DNA of 64,000 bases from Salinicola peritrichatus (GTDB lineage Bacteria > Pseudomonadota > Gammaproteobacteria > Pseudomonadales > Halomonadaceae): the NCBI RefSeq assembly GCF_003206715.1, contig NZ_PZJU01000049.1:82105-146104 (forward strand), written 5' to 3'. The notes beneath the pieces are model-generated. The model was given only the letters and a program-made list of their open reading frames with translations. It ran no database searches and was not told the DNA's origin. This document shows, in pieces, positions 17,674 through 25,563 of this stretch. A program made the translations under genes and the position numbers. Positions within the stretch are counted from its first letter, which is position 1. Each line of letters starts with the position of its first letter.

Positions 17674-18341
17674 TGTGCCTCCAGCAGGTAACCAATGCCG
17701 CGCACCGTGCGCAAACCGACATCGGAGCCCGACAGCCGCCGGCGCAGGCGATGGACGTAGACTTCGATGGCGTTGTCGCCCATCGCTTCGCCGGCGAAGG
17801 CTTCGTCGAGCAGGCGTGCCTTGTCGACCGGCTCGTTGGCATAACGGATCAGGCACGCCAGCAGGCGGTGTTCACGCGGCGGCAGCGACAGCGTTTGGCT
17901 GCCCAGGGTAAAGCGTTGGCGCTGTGGGTCCAGGCGTAGCGAACCCAGCGAGAGCGGATCGTCCCGGTCGTTCTGGCGCCGGCGCAGCAGCGCCCGCACA
18001 CGGGCTTCCAGTTCGTCGAGCGCGAAGGGCTTGGCGAGATAGTCGTCGGCACCGAAATCGAGTCCCCTGACGCGATCTTCGATCGCCGCGCGGGCGGTCA
18101 GGATGAGCACCGGGGTTTGGCGATCATGAGCGCGCAGCGTGGCCAACACGTCGAGACCGCTGCGGGTGGGCAGGTTGAGATCGAGCAGGATCAGATCATA
18201 GCCATGTTCCTGTGACAGCCGGCTGTCGGCCTCGCCGCCGTCGCCGATACCTTCGACGACCTGGTTCTCGAGCGTCAGCGTCTCGGTGAGAGTACTGGCC
18301 AGCAAGGGGTCGTCCTCGACCAGCAGCAGCTTCGTTCCCAT
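17670..18341 (-). CDS. tctD: TctD-like OmpR-family response regulator
   Basis: About 223 residues from ATG 18341, preceded by GGAG; an in-frame TTG at 18356 is less likely. The receiver domain has the acidic pair in KLLLVEDDPLLAST, the phospho-acceptor Asp in YDLILLDLNLPTRSGLDVL and the Lys in DDYLAKPFALDELEARV. The C-terminal winged helix carries PPREHRLLACLIRYANEPV and IEVYVHRLRRRL, then TVRGIGYLL. It is first gene of an operon reading tctD-tctE-SBP-tlyA, with four-base or similar overlaps. It is divergent from tctC, so the 208-bp gap between them is the presumed target. Confidence 0.9.
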   Translation of the reverse strand: MGTKLLLVEDDPLLASTLTETLTLENQVVEGIGDGGEADSRLSQEHGYDLILLDLNLPTRSGLDVLATLRAHDRQTPVLILTARAAIEDRVRGLDFGADDYLAKPFALDELEARVRALLRRRQNDRDDPLSLGSLRLDPQRQRFTLGSQTLSLPPREHRLLACLIRYANEPVDKARLLDEAFAGEAMGDNAIEVYVHRLRRRLSGSDVGLRTVRGIGYLLEAQ

Positions 18342-18432
18342 TGCGGCAGGCTCCAATCATCGCGAGGCAGGGAATTGTAAACGAAAGCGATACGGGCGCA
18401 TTGAACTTTAGTCGACTTTTGCGCTCGGGCCG

Positions 18433-18461
18433 TTGACCGTTACAGGCGCTAACCCTAATTT
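18433..18461 (+). promoter_or_regulatory. Sigma70-type promoter of tctCBA
   Basis: -35 TTGACC (18433-18438), a 17-base spacer and -10 TAATTT (18456-18461), 89 bases before the tctC start. In the leader, ACCTTAC and GTAAGGT (18484-18503) can form a 7-bp hairpin. TctD binding near this promoter is expected from the divergent arrangement but no operator was identified. Confidence 0.5.
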
Positions 18462-18549
18462 CCGCACACAGGAACAAAGTTCTACCTTACGAAACTGTAA
18501 GGTTGGTGTCAGCTTCGATCATCCTGCTTCGATCAACAAGGAGAAACCC

Positions 18550-19536
18550 ATGATTTCCGCCAAGACGCTGAAATGGGTAGCCGCCGCAGCGCTAACGCTG
18601 ACAGCATCGAGTGCCATGGCCTTCGAGCCGTCCGGCAAAGTCGAGTGTATCGCGCCCTCCGATCCGGGCGGCGGCTGGGATTTTACCTGCCGTAGCGTGG
18701 GTAATGTCCTGGAAGAGTTGGATTTGGTTCCGGCCAGCGTTCAGACCATCAACATGGCGGGGGCCGGTGGCGGGGTGGCGTTCGCGCATACCGTGAGCAA
18801 ACGTGCCGGTGATGACCAACTGCTGGTGGCGGCTTCCACGGCGACCACTACACGCCTGGCACAGGACCAGTTCCCCGGCATGGATGCTGACATGGTCAAC
18901 TGGATCGGGGCCGTCGGTGCCGACTACGGCATCATCGGTGTCGCCAAGGATTCGCCCTACCACAATCTCAACGAACTGATGGACGCGATGAAGGACGATC
19001 CTCGCGCGGTCAAGTTCGCTGGTGGTAGCGCCAATGGCGGCTGGGATCATCTCAAAGTCTTGATCGCTGCCAAGGCCGCTGGCGTCGAGAACCTACCACG
19101 CATCCCCTATCTTTCCTACAACAACGGTGGCGAAGCGATGACCCAGGTCATCGGCGGTCACGTCGATGCGTTTACCGGCGACATTTCCGAAGCCCAGGGT
19201 TTCATGGAGTCTGGCGATCTGCGTGTGCTGGCGGTGCTCTCCGATGAGCGTCTGCCTGGCGATCTCTCCGACATCCCGACCGCCAAGGAGCAAGGGATCG
19301 ACGCCGTCGGCCCGAACTGGCGTGGTTTCTACATGCCGGCGGACATCGACGACGACGCCAAGCAATACTGGGTCGACGCCATGGACAAGCTCTATAACAG
19401 TGACCAGTGGAAGAAGGTCATGAAGAGCAACGGATTGATGCCGTTCCATCCGGAATCCGGTGAGTTCGATGCCTTCGTCCAGCAGCAGATCGAGGATATC
19501 CATTCACTGTCGCAGGAAATCGGGCTGATTCAATGA
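18550..19536 (+). CDS. tctC: Tripartite tricarboxylate transporter substrate-binding protein
   Basis: Periplasmic extracytoplasmic receptor of about 328 residues for a TTT-family importer (citrate or a related carboxylate). The start ATG 18550 is preceded by AAGGAG and gives a clean signal peptide (MISAKTLKWVAAAALTLTAS then SAMAFEP); the longer frame from 18433 adds an implausible leader. The mature N-terminus CIAPSDPGGGWDFTCRSVG is the classic Bug/TctC motif, with PGGGWD contacting the ligand carboxylate. VKFAGGSANGGWDHL and FTGDISEAQGFMESGDLRVL follow. It is first gene of tctCBA, overlapping tctB by four bases (ATGA). Confidence 0.93.
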   Translation: MISAKTLKWVAAAALTLTASSAMAFEPSGKVECIAPSDPGGGWDFTCRSVGNVLEELDLVPASVQTINMAGAGGGVAFAHTVSKRAGDDQLLVAASTATTTRLAQDQFPGMDADMVNWIGAVGADYGIIGVAKDSPYHNLNELMDAMKDDPRAVKFAGGSANGGWDHLKVLIAAKAAGVENLPRIPYLSYNNGGEAMTQVIGGHVDAFTGDISEAQGFMESGDLRVLAVLSDERLPGDLSDIPTAKEQGIDAVGPNWRGFYMPADIDDDAKQYWVDAMDKLYNSDQWKKVMKSNGLMPFHPESGEFDAFVQQQIEDIHSLSQEIGLIQ

Positions 19537-19979
19537 GCAAACTCAATGACCGCGTCTTCGGCCTGGTCATGTTGGCGGTGGCCGTTGCCTACTACTATGG
19601 CGCCACCCAGTTTCCGGTCCCCTTCGGGGGATCGGAAGCCGTTGGGCCGGAGACGTTTCCCAAGATCCTTGGCGTCGTGCTGGCCATTTGCAGTCTGTAC
19701 ATGATCGTCAAACCCGACCCGGACAATCCTTGGCCGGCGGCGCGAACCTTCGTCGAACTGGGCGTTGCGGTCGTCGTGCTGATTCTCTACGCACTGTTAC
19801 TCGAGCCGCTCGGTTTCATCATCGCCACCACCCTGGCGATCGGCACGCTGTGCTGGCGCATGGGAGCGAAACCGCTGCGTGCCTATCTGACCGGCTTGAT
19901 CAGCGGCATCGTGGTCTTCGTGCTGTTCACCTATGGCCTGGAATTGCCGCTGCCGCTCGGCCTGCTGGAGATGAGCTGA
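19533..19979 (+). CDS. tctB: Tripartite tricarboxylate transporter small membrane subunit
   Basis: 148 residues, the usual size for TctB, with about four hydrophobic helices: VFGLVMLAVAVAYYYGA, ETFPKILGVVLAICSLYMIV, ELGVAVVVLILYALLLEPLG and AYLTGLISGIVVFVLFTYGL. TctB is the small four-helix partner of TctA in the inner membrane. Its ATG overlaps the tctC stop and its stop overlaps the tctA ATG (TGATG), so the three products are made in a coupled way. The sequence is poorly conserved in the family, so the assignment leans on context. Confidence 0.9.
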   Translation: MSKLNDRVFGLVMLAVAVAYYYGATQFPVPFGGSEAVGPETFPKILGVVLAICSLYMIVKPDPDNPWPAARTFVELGVAVVVLILYALLLEPLGFIIATTLAIGTLCWRMGAKPLRAYLTGLISGIVVFVLFTYGLELPLPLGLLEMS

Positions 19980-21496
19980 TGGAAACGCTTCACTATCTTG
20001 CGCTCGGCTTCGGCGTGGCGCTGCAGCCCGAGAACCTGATGTTCGCGCTGATGGGCTGTTTCATCGGCACGCTGATCGGCGCACTGCCCGGCCTGGGACC
20101 GGCCAATGGCGTGGCGATTCTGATCCCGCTCGCCTTCACCCTCGGGCTCAAGCCGGAAACCGCGCTGATCATGCTGACCGCCGTCTATGCCGGCGCCATG
20201 TATGGCGGGCGTATCTCGTCGATTCTGCTCAATATTCCCGGCGATGAGCCGGCGATGATGACCTGCCTCGACGGCTATCCCATGGCGCGCAACGGCAAGG
20301 CCGCCGAGGCACTGGCAATCTCCGCCATCGCCTCCTTCATGGGCAGTTTGATCGCCACCGTCGGCCTGATTCTGCTGGCGCCGCTGCTGGCCCGGTTCGC
20401 GCTGACCTTCGGTCCGGCGGAATATTTCGCGTTGTTCGTGCTGGCCTTTGCCACCCTGGGTGGCATTACCGGCAAGAATCCGATGAAGACGCTGATGGCC
20501 GCGGCCATCGGCCTGATCATTGCGACTGTCGGCATCGATCTCTCCACCGGTACGCAGCGCTACACCTTCGGCGTGCTGGAGCTTTACGAGGGTGTCGATT
20601 TCATTATTGCGATCGTCGGCCTGTTTGCGGTGTCGGAACTGCTGTTCTTCATCGAGGAGAAAGCAGGCAAGGGCCGCGAGATGATCAAGGTCAATCCGCT
20701 CAAACTGAAGTGGCGCGAGATCCTGTCGATCTTCCCGACCTCGATCCGCGGTGGCGTGCTCGGGTTCATCGCCGGCGTCCTGCCGGGGGCCGGGGCATCA
20801 CTGGGTAGTTTCATCACCTACACGCTGGAGAAGAAGATCGTCGGCCAGAAGGGCTATTTCGGCGAGGGTGATCCGCGCGGTGTCGCCGCGCCGGAGTCCG
20901 GCAACAACGGGGCTTCCAGCGGGGCACTGGTGCCGATGCTGACGCTGGGTGTGCCGGGTAGTGGCACCACGGCGGTGCTGCTGGCAATGCTGGTGTCGCT
21001 CAACATCACCCCCGGACCGCTGATGTTCACCCAGAACGCCGAACTGGTGTGGGGCGTGATCGCCGCACTGCTGGTCGGTAATTTCATCCTTCTGCTGCTC
21101 AACATCCCACTGGTCGGGGTGTTCGTGAAGATCCTCTCGGTACCACCGATGTATCTGCTGCCGATCGTGACCATGGTCGCGTTCGTGGGCATCTACTCGA
21201 TCAGCCACTCGACCTTCGATCTTGACTTCATGATCGCCTTCGGGGTTGCCGGGTACATCCTACGCAAGCTGGAGATTCCGCTGGTACCGGTGATTCTCGG
21301 ACTGCTGCTGGGGCCGGAGATGGAGAAGAACCTGCGCCATGCGATGCAGATCTCCGACGGCGACTGGTCGATCCTGTGGAGCAGCCCGCTGTCGATCGGT
21401 CTATGGTTGGTGGCGATCATCGGACTGGTGTTGCCGGTGATCGTGGGGCCGATCCTGCGACGTCGAATGCAGGCGGCCAAGGAGAAGGTTGGCTAG
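19979..21496 (+). CDS. tctA: Tripartite tricarboxylate transporter large permease
   Basis: Inner-membrane permease of 505 residues with about 12 helices. The family signature GALPGLGPANGVAILIPLAF lies near residue 35, and the second internal copy of the motif, AGVLPGAGASLGSFITYTLE, lies in the middle of the protein. The conserved stretch YGGRISSILLNIPGDEPAMM is also present. ATG 19979 overlaps the tctB stop; the open frame continues upstream only as a shadow of tctB. With TctB and TctC it forms a sodium- or proton-coupled carboxylate importer controlled by TctDE. A strong terminator follows directly. Confidence 0.94.
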   Translation: METLHYLALGFGVALQPENLMFALMGCFIGTLIGALPGLGPANGVAILIPLAFTLGLKPETALIMLTAVYAGAMYGGRISSILLNIPGDEPAMMTCLDGYPMARNGKAAEALAISAIASFMGSLIATVGLILLAPLLARFALTFGPAEYFALFVLAFATLGGITGKNPMKTLMAAAIGLIIATVGIDLSTGTQRYTFGVLELYEGVDFIIAIVGLFAVSELLFFIEEKAGKGREMIKVNPLKLKWREILSIFPTSIRGGVLGFIAGVLPGAGASLGSFITYTLEKKIVGQKGYFGEGDPRGVAAPESGNNGASSGALVPMLTLGVPGSGTTAVLLAMLVSLNITPGPLMFTQNAELVWGVIAALLVGNFILLLLNIPLVGVFVKILSVPPMYLLPIVTMVAFVGIYSISHSTFDLDFMIAFGVAGYILRKLEIPLVPVILGLLLGPEMEKNLRHAMQISDGDWSILWSSPLSIGLWLVAIIGLVLPVIVGPILRRRMQAAKEKVG

Positions 21497-21515
21497 GAAC
21501 CGATGGTGGCGACGA

Positions 21516-21560
21516 ATGCCTCGTCGGGTCTTTATCGGCCTGACGGGGCATCTTTTTTTG
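21516..21560 (+). terminator. Rho-independent terminator after tctA
   Basis: ATGCCTCGTC (21516-21525) pairs with GACGGGGCAT (21542-21551), nine matches and one G-T wobble, followed by CTTTTTTT (21552-21559). It lies 19 bases after the tctA stop. It also marks the boundary between the core tct locus and the accessory block downstream. Confidence 0.8.
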
Positions 21561-21589
21561 TATCTTACGATGATTCCTGTTCGGCATTG

Positions 21590-21841
21590 TGGCAAAGCCC
21601 ATCCGCAGGTCGCCAAGGACATTGCCGCCGAAACCGGACTGGCCCATCGGCCCGTCACGGACGGGCCGATCTACCTGCACAGCGTCATGCTCGCCAGTGG
21701 GCGCTACGCGATGCTCGATGACGGCATGGGGTTCTCGCTGGTGCCGTGGAAGCCGGTAATCGGACCGAAGCTGGGGCAACTCGCCGCCACGGTACGCGGC
21801 GATGACCGTGATTTACGCGGTGCGCTCCTGGTTCCGAACCG
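21590..21841 (+). pseudogene. Decayed C-terminal fragment resembling DUF3363 relaxase/mobilisation protein
   Basis: One frame reads HPQVAKDIAAETGLAHRPVT and then SGRYAMLDDGMGFSLVPWKP, IGPKLGQLAATVRG. This pattern is familiar from the C-terminal DUF3363 region of VirD2-like relaxases on integrative elements, where the usual end is a Trp/Phe-Gly-Arg motif; a comparable VRSWFRTVKRR appears in another frame, suggesting a frameshift near 21800. There is no relaxase N-terminus and no proper start. I read it as a remnant of a mobile element that once occupied this spot. The family assignment is from memory of the motif, so confidence is moderate. Confidence 0.4.
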
Positions 21842-22207
21842 TCAAGCGCCGGTGCGATCGCCATCGACGCCATCCAGAAAACCGGCGACGATTCTCCGGC
21901 TCTCGCCCAGGTCGTGCAGCTTTTCGTCCAGCTTCTCGACTTCCCGCCGCAAGGCGGCTCGGACTTCCCGGCAGGGATGAAAGCGTGGCTGGTTGTCGAG
22001 GATACAAGGCAGCAGGATGCGGATGGTGTCGATCTTCAGCCCCGCCGCGCTCAGCATGCGGATGCGTCCGGCGGCCTGAACCTCGGCTTCGCGGTAGTCG
22101 CGGTAGCCGGATTCGCTGCGCGGCGGATGCAGCAGCCCCTCCTGCTCGTAGTAGCGCAGCATGCGTACGCTGACGCCGGTGCGTTTCGAGAGTTCGCCAA
22201 TTCGCAT
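21842..22207 (-). CDS. MerR-family transcriptional regulator
   Basis: 121 residues from ATG 22207: MRIGELSKRTGVSVRMLRYY is a canonical MerR winged helix-turn-helix, followed by EQEGLLHPPRSESGYRDYRE (wing) and a dimerisation helix (REVEKLDEKLHDLGESRRIV). Two cysteines (PCILDNQPRFHPC) lie in the region that holds effector-binding residues in metal- or redox-sensing members, but the pattern does not match a known metal class. The longer frame upstream belongs to the divergent promoter region. It is divergent from the hydrolase-MFS pair and almost certainly activates it through the promoter at 22218-22249. The effector is unknown. Confidence 0.9.
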   Translation of the reverse strand: MRIGELSKRTGVSVRMLRYYEQEGLLHPPRSESGYRDYREAEVQAAGRIRMLSAAGLKIDTIRILLPCILDNQPRFHPCREVRAALRREVEKLDEKLHDLGESRRIVAGFLDGVDGDRTGA

Positions 22208-22217
22208 GTCCTGATCC

Positions 22218-22249
22218 TTGACTCTGACAGTGCTGTCAGACTTTAGCAT
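22218..22249 (+). promoter_or_regulatory. MerR-type promoter with operator in a 20-bp spacer
   Basis: -35 TTGACT (22218-22223), then a 20-base spacer, then -10 TAGCAT (22244-22249). Inside the spacer is the perfect dyad CTGACAG-TG-CTGTCAG (22224-22239). Over-long 19-20 bp spacers filled by a dyad are the hallmark of promoters that MerR proteins twist into an active form. The regulator gene starts only 10 bases away on the other strand, so the site also suits autoregulation. Confidence 0.75.
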
Positions 22250-22282
22250 GTGGCAACGGTTGGAACAGTAAGGAGTTGCCGA

Positions 22283-23092
22283 ATGCCATATGCCGATCTT
22301 CAAGAGGCAAGGGTTGCGTACAAGGTCGATGGAAGCGGGTCGCCACTGGTGTTGGTACATGGCACAGGGGGCGATGCGGAATCGAATTGGGGCGCATTCG
22401 TCGAACCGCTTGGGCGGGAATGGACGCTGATCCGGCCCGACTATTCGGGTTCCGGGGCGACCACGGACGATGGTCATGCGCTTGCCGCTGAGGACCTGAC
22501 CAGGCAGATTCTTGCAGCCGCCGATGCGGCGGGTGCACAGACTTTTCACCTTCTGGGTTTCTCGCTCGGTGCGGCGCTGGCCGCCAAGATTGCGGGCGAT
22601 TACCCTGAGTGCGTGCGCTCGCTGATTCTGATGGCAGGCTTCGCCTCCTCGAAGGACCCACGTCAGAAGCTCCAGTTCGAGCTGTGGCGTGACCTAATCG
22701 CCATGGATCGGAACGCGATGGCCCGCCTGATCCTGTTGACGGGGTTCAGCCCGGACGCGCTGGTGGTGCTCGGCACCGAAGGCGTCAGGCAAGCGATGGC
22801 AGGGACGCTCACGGGTACCGATTGGGAGGGCATGGCGCGACAGGTCGAATTGGATCTGTCGATCGATGTGACCGAGAGTATCGCCCGCATCGCCGCGCCG
22901 ACGCTGGTCATTGGCTGCACGCACGACCAGATGGTACCGCCCTCGCACGCGAAGGCATTGGCGGCGGCAATCCCTTCCGCGCGCTATGTAGAACTGCCGA
23001 CGGGCCACCTGGCGCCAATGGAACAACCGCAGGCGTTCATGAATCTGATCGTCCCGTTCTTGCGCGAGCAGGCGCGAGCGCAGGAACGGTGA
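22283..23092 (+). CDS. Alpha/beta-fold hydrolase
   Basis: 269 residues from ATG 22283, preceded by AAGGAG. The oxyanion-hole segment is LVLVHGTGGDAESNW (residues 22-36), the nucleophile elbow is GFSLGA with Ser94, the acid is in the VIGCTHDQMVPP segment, and the catalytic His is in ELPTGHLAPMEQP. The catalytic triad is therefore complete. The substrate cannot be assigned; esterases, lactonases and C-C hydrolases share this pattern. It is co-transcribed with the MFS exporter (stop/start overlap TGATG) under the MerR-type promoter, suggesting a detoxify-and-export module. Confidence 0.85.
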   Translation: MPYADLQEARVAYKVDGSGSPLVLVHGTGGDAESNWGAFVEPLGREWTLIRPDYSGSGATTDDGHALAAEDLTRQILAAADAAGAQTFHLLGFSLGAALAAKIAGDYPECVRSLILMAGFASSKDPRQKLQFELWRDLIAMDRNAMARLILLTGFSPDALVVLGTEGVRQAMAGTLTGTDWEGMARQVELDLSIDVTESIARIAAPTLVIGCTHDQMVPPSHAKALAAAIPSARYVELPTGHLAPMEQPQAFMNLIVPFLREQARAQER

Positions 23093-24222
23093 TGTGGCGT
23101 TTGGTTCTGCTCTCCGTAGGTGCCTTCGTTGCCCAGACCAGCGAGTATCTGCCGATCAGCGTCATGCCTGCGATCCAGGATGACCTGTCGATATCGGAAG
23201 CGGCCGTCGGTGGTCTCGTCACCGGCTATGCCTGGATCGCAGCGTTGTCCGCGACGCCGTTGACGATGCTGACGGCACGGTGGGATCGCAAGACCCTGTT
23301 CCTGTCCTTGCTTGGCACCATAGCCGTAGCCGGTAGCCTCGGTGCGGTGGCGCCAAGTTATGAACTGTTAGCCGCTTCGCGCGTACTCATGGCGCTCGCG
23401 CACGGCGTTTTCTGGGCGATGCTGGCGGTCCTCGCCGTCCGCCTGGCGCCCCGCATGCCAAGAACGCAAGTGCTGGCCGTTGTCTTCGCCGGCATCTCGC
23501 TGGCGGGCGTGGCCGGGGTGCCACTTTGCGCCTTCATCGCGCAGACGGTGGGATGGCGCTGGGCTTTCGCCGGCTTTGCCTCCATGGCAGCGGCGCTGTC
23601 GCTGGCTGGCCTCCTCGCGCTTCCAGGCGTGCCTTCCCGGCGCATGGATGAACAGCCGCCCATTGCGTCTCTGCGCGATCAGCGTCTGCGCCGGGTCGTG
23701 GCTGCCACGACGATCGTCGTGGCAGGCCATTTCTGCGCCTATACCTACATCGTGCCGCTGCTCGAGCAGACAGCAGGCATGCCGGGCAGGTGGATGCCGG
23801 CGCTCCTTTTCGTGTTCGGCATGGCGGGCGCTCTCGGCGTGTTGCTATCGGGTTGGCTATCCTGGCCGGCCATCCGTTTGGCGATGGCGGCAACGGCGGG
23901 AATCGCAGTGAGCCAGGCGTGCTTCGGCTTTGCTGGCGGATGGATGCCAACACTGGGGCCCATCCTTGCATTGTGGGGAGCATCGAGCGCCGCGCTGGTC
24001 GTCGGCCTGCAGGGCGCGGCCATCGACAGCGTGCCAGACCATGCGGACATGGCGTCCGCGTTCTATGTCGCGGCTTTCAACATTGGCATTGGTGCTGGAG
24101 CGATGGTCGGCGGTTTGCTGACAGCGATAACGCCGTTCGTGGCCTTGCTTTGGGTTGGGGCGGCACTGGCAACCTTGGGGCTGCTGATCCTGCGCTCCAA
24201 CCGGCTTCCGGCAGGTGATTAG
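23092..24222 (+). CDS. MFS transporter, DHA1/sugar-efflux-like family
   Basis: 376 residues, about 12 hydrophobic helices. Starts at ATG 23092, overlapping the hydrolase stop by one base. The N-terminus LLSVGAFVAQTSEYLPISVM, then PAIQDDLSISEAAVGGLVTG, and the loop 2-3 segment TARWDRKTLFLSLLG, match the arabinose/sugar efflux (AraJ/SotB) branch of the major facilitator superfamily. ASRVLMALAHGVFWAMLAVL is helix 4. The region from 21.6 to 24.2 kb is a self-contained regulator-hydrolase-exporter cassette next to mobile-element debris. Whether it exports a drug, a sugar or the hydrolase product is unknown. Confidence 0.88.
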   Translation: MWRLVLLSVGAFVAQTSEYLPISVMPAIQDDLSISEAAVGGLVTGYAWIAALSATPLTMLTARWDRKTLFLSLLGTIAVAGSLGAVAPSYELLAASRVLMALAHGVFWAMLAVLAVRLAPRMPRTQVLAVVFAGISLAGVAGVPLCAFIAQTVGWRWAFAGFASMAAALSLAGLLALPGVPSRRMDEQPPIASLRDQRLRRVVAATTIVVAGHFCAYTYIVPLLEQTAGMPGRWMPALLFVFGMAGALGVLLSGWLSWPAIRLAMAATAGIAVSQACFGFAGGWMPTLGPILALWGASSAALVVGLQGAAIDSVPDHADMASAFYVAAFNIGIGAGAMVGGLLTAITPFVALLWVGAALATLGLLILRSNRLPAGD

Positions 24223-24290
24223 CGATATGAACCACTATTTGTCCAGTTTTCAGCATGACGTTTCATATTCACGGGCCACGACCGTTCCGA

Positions 24291-24645
24291 TTACCGCTCC
24301 AGGTTGGCGCTATTCTGCCACCGCGCATACACCTCCAGCCGCAGGTGGCGGTCGCCGTCGAGGGTCAACGAGGTGTGTTCGAACGGCTCGGCCTGGCCGT
24401 CGATGACCAGCTTGCGCACGCCGTTGCAGGGCGCATGCACGTCGTGCCGTCGACATCATGCCTTGAACTCCGGCGACACCCGTTCCAGCTCGTCCACCAG
24501 TGTGTGAATGTCGGCTTCCTGCGTGGCGCGGGCGAAGTCGCGGCGGAAACTCGACAGCATCAGTGGGGCTTGTTCTTCCCAGGCATCCATGCGGGCGTGC
24601 AGCGCCGGGTCGGTGAACAGCAGCCAGAGCAGGTTGCGCCGAAGT
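24291..24645 (-). pseudogene. Truncated, frameshifted MmyB-type XRE regulator (ligand-binding domain only)
   Basis: On the minus strand, NLLWLLFTDPALHARMDAWE continues through LSSFRRDFARATQEADIHTL to VELERVSPEFKA and then hits TGA at about 24456. Moving frame, the family sequence resumes as RHDVHAPCNGVRKLVIDGQA and then TSLTLDGDRHLRLEVYARWQ and ends at TAA 24291-24293. This is the C-terminal MmyB ligand-binding domain; the helix-turn-helix half is missing. The break near 24645 abuts a plus-strand tail reading ALVYAISIGLLIA-stop, apparently the end of an unrelated membrane protein. The gene is clearly dead. Confidence 0.65.
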
Positions 24646-24864
24646 TGGTGGCGCGCTGGTCTATGCGATATCCATCGGGCTGCTGATCGCATAGGTCGGG
24701 CACGGAGCTGGTGCCCACGCGGCTATCGGGGCACGGATCTCATCAAGGTGGGATATCGGCCATTCGGATACTCATCCGCGCAAGGCGTGGGCATGCCTGA
24801 CCTGCGCGGAGGAACCGCTTCTAGACTGTCTATTCGAGGGGATAGGGCTGTCACAGGTTTATGA

Positions 24865-24891
24865 GTACAATTCGTACAAAACGTACATTGA
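24865..24891 (+). promoter_or_regulatory. Three 9-bp iterons upstream of the antitoxin gene
   Basis: GTACAATTC, GTACAAAAC and GTACATTGA follow one another directly (24865-24891), each starting with GTACA or GTACAA at exact 9-base spacing, just before the antitoxin RBS/start. Repeats of this kind commonly serve as autoregulatory operators of toxin-antitoxin operons; binding by the Phd-type protein is inferred. Confidence 0.4.
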
Positions 24892-24898
24892 GGCGCGT

Positions 24899-25150
24899 AT
24901 GCGTACTGTGTCAGCAAGCGAGGCACGGCAAGGCTGGGCAGAAGTGCTGGAGGCAGCTCGGCACGAACCCGTCGTCATCCAGCGGCAACGGCGAGACGTG
25001 GCGGTTGTCATGTCGATGGATGAATACGAGCGCCTGGTCAATCTGAATGTGGCGGAGTTCCAGCGCTTCTGCAACCGCGTCGGAGCCAAGGCGCAAGAAA
25101 CAGGCATGACTGAAGAGGTGCTGGAAGGATTGCTCTCCAGTGAGGACTGA
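24899..25150 (+). CDS. Phd/YefM-family antitoxin
   Basis: 83 residues. MRTVSASEARQGWAEVLEAA is the Phd N-terminal DNA-binding fold, followed by PVVIQRQRRDVAVVMSMDEY, a near-consensus Phd/YefM signature. The variable C-terminal tail (AEFQRFCNRVGAKAQETGMT) would wrap around the toxin. GAGG precedes the ATG. The stop lies 11 bases inside the PIN gene, the usual coupling of a toxin-antitoxin operon. Confidence 0.9.
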   Translation: MRTVSASEARQGWAEVLEAARHEPVVIQRQRRDVAVVMSMDEYERLVNLNVAEFQRFCNRVGAKAQETGMTEEVLEGLLSSED

Positions 25151-25559
25151 TCGCAAGCTGGTGATCGACACCAACCTCTGGATCAGCCGTCTGTTGGTGC
25201 CGTATGGGCCAGCGGCCAGGGCTGTGGATCATGGCTTGACGTGGGGTATTGCGCTGTTGTCCGAGGAGACGCTGACAGAATTGAGCGACGTGCTGTCCCG
25301 GCCCAAGTTCGACCGCTATGTTTCCCGCGACGACAGGCAAAACTTCCTGCGATTGCTAGGAGGCATCGTCAGACTCATCCCGATCACGCAGCGAATCTCC
25401 GCGTGTCGGGACCCGAAGGACGACAAATTCCTCGATGTCGCTCTGAACGGCGAAGCACAACTTCTCCTGGCGGGAGATCAGGATCTGCTGGAACTGCATC
25501 CCTTCCATGGGATCGAGATACTCAGACCTGCCGATTTTCTCGAACGGCCAATAGATTGA
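25140..25559 (+). CDS. PIN-domain toxin (COG1569-type ribonuclease)
   Basis: 139 residues, starting at GTG inside the end of the antitoxin gene. PIN acidic residues are visible: Asp in KLVIDTNLWISRLLVP (residues 7-22), Glu in LSEETLTELSDVL, Asp in CRDPKDDKFLDVALNGEAQL and LLLAGDQDLLEL. The acidic set is complete, so the predicted Mg-dependent RNase should be active. The pair could stabilise the accessory block. The target RNA is unknown. Confidence 0.88.
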   Translation: MRTDRKLVIDTNLWISRLLVPYGPAARAVDHGLTWGIALLSEETLTELSDVLSRPKFDRYVSRDDRQNFLRLLGGIVRLIPITQRISACRDPKDDKFLDVALNGEAQLLLAGDQDLLELHPFHGIEILRPADFLERPID

Positions 25560-25563
25560 AACA

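Noticed and set aside
24255..24686. 143-residue plus-strand frame in the MmyB region
   Set aside because: The opposite strand carries recognisable MmyB-domain residues on both sides of a frameshift; this plus-strand frame is its shadow.
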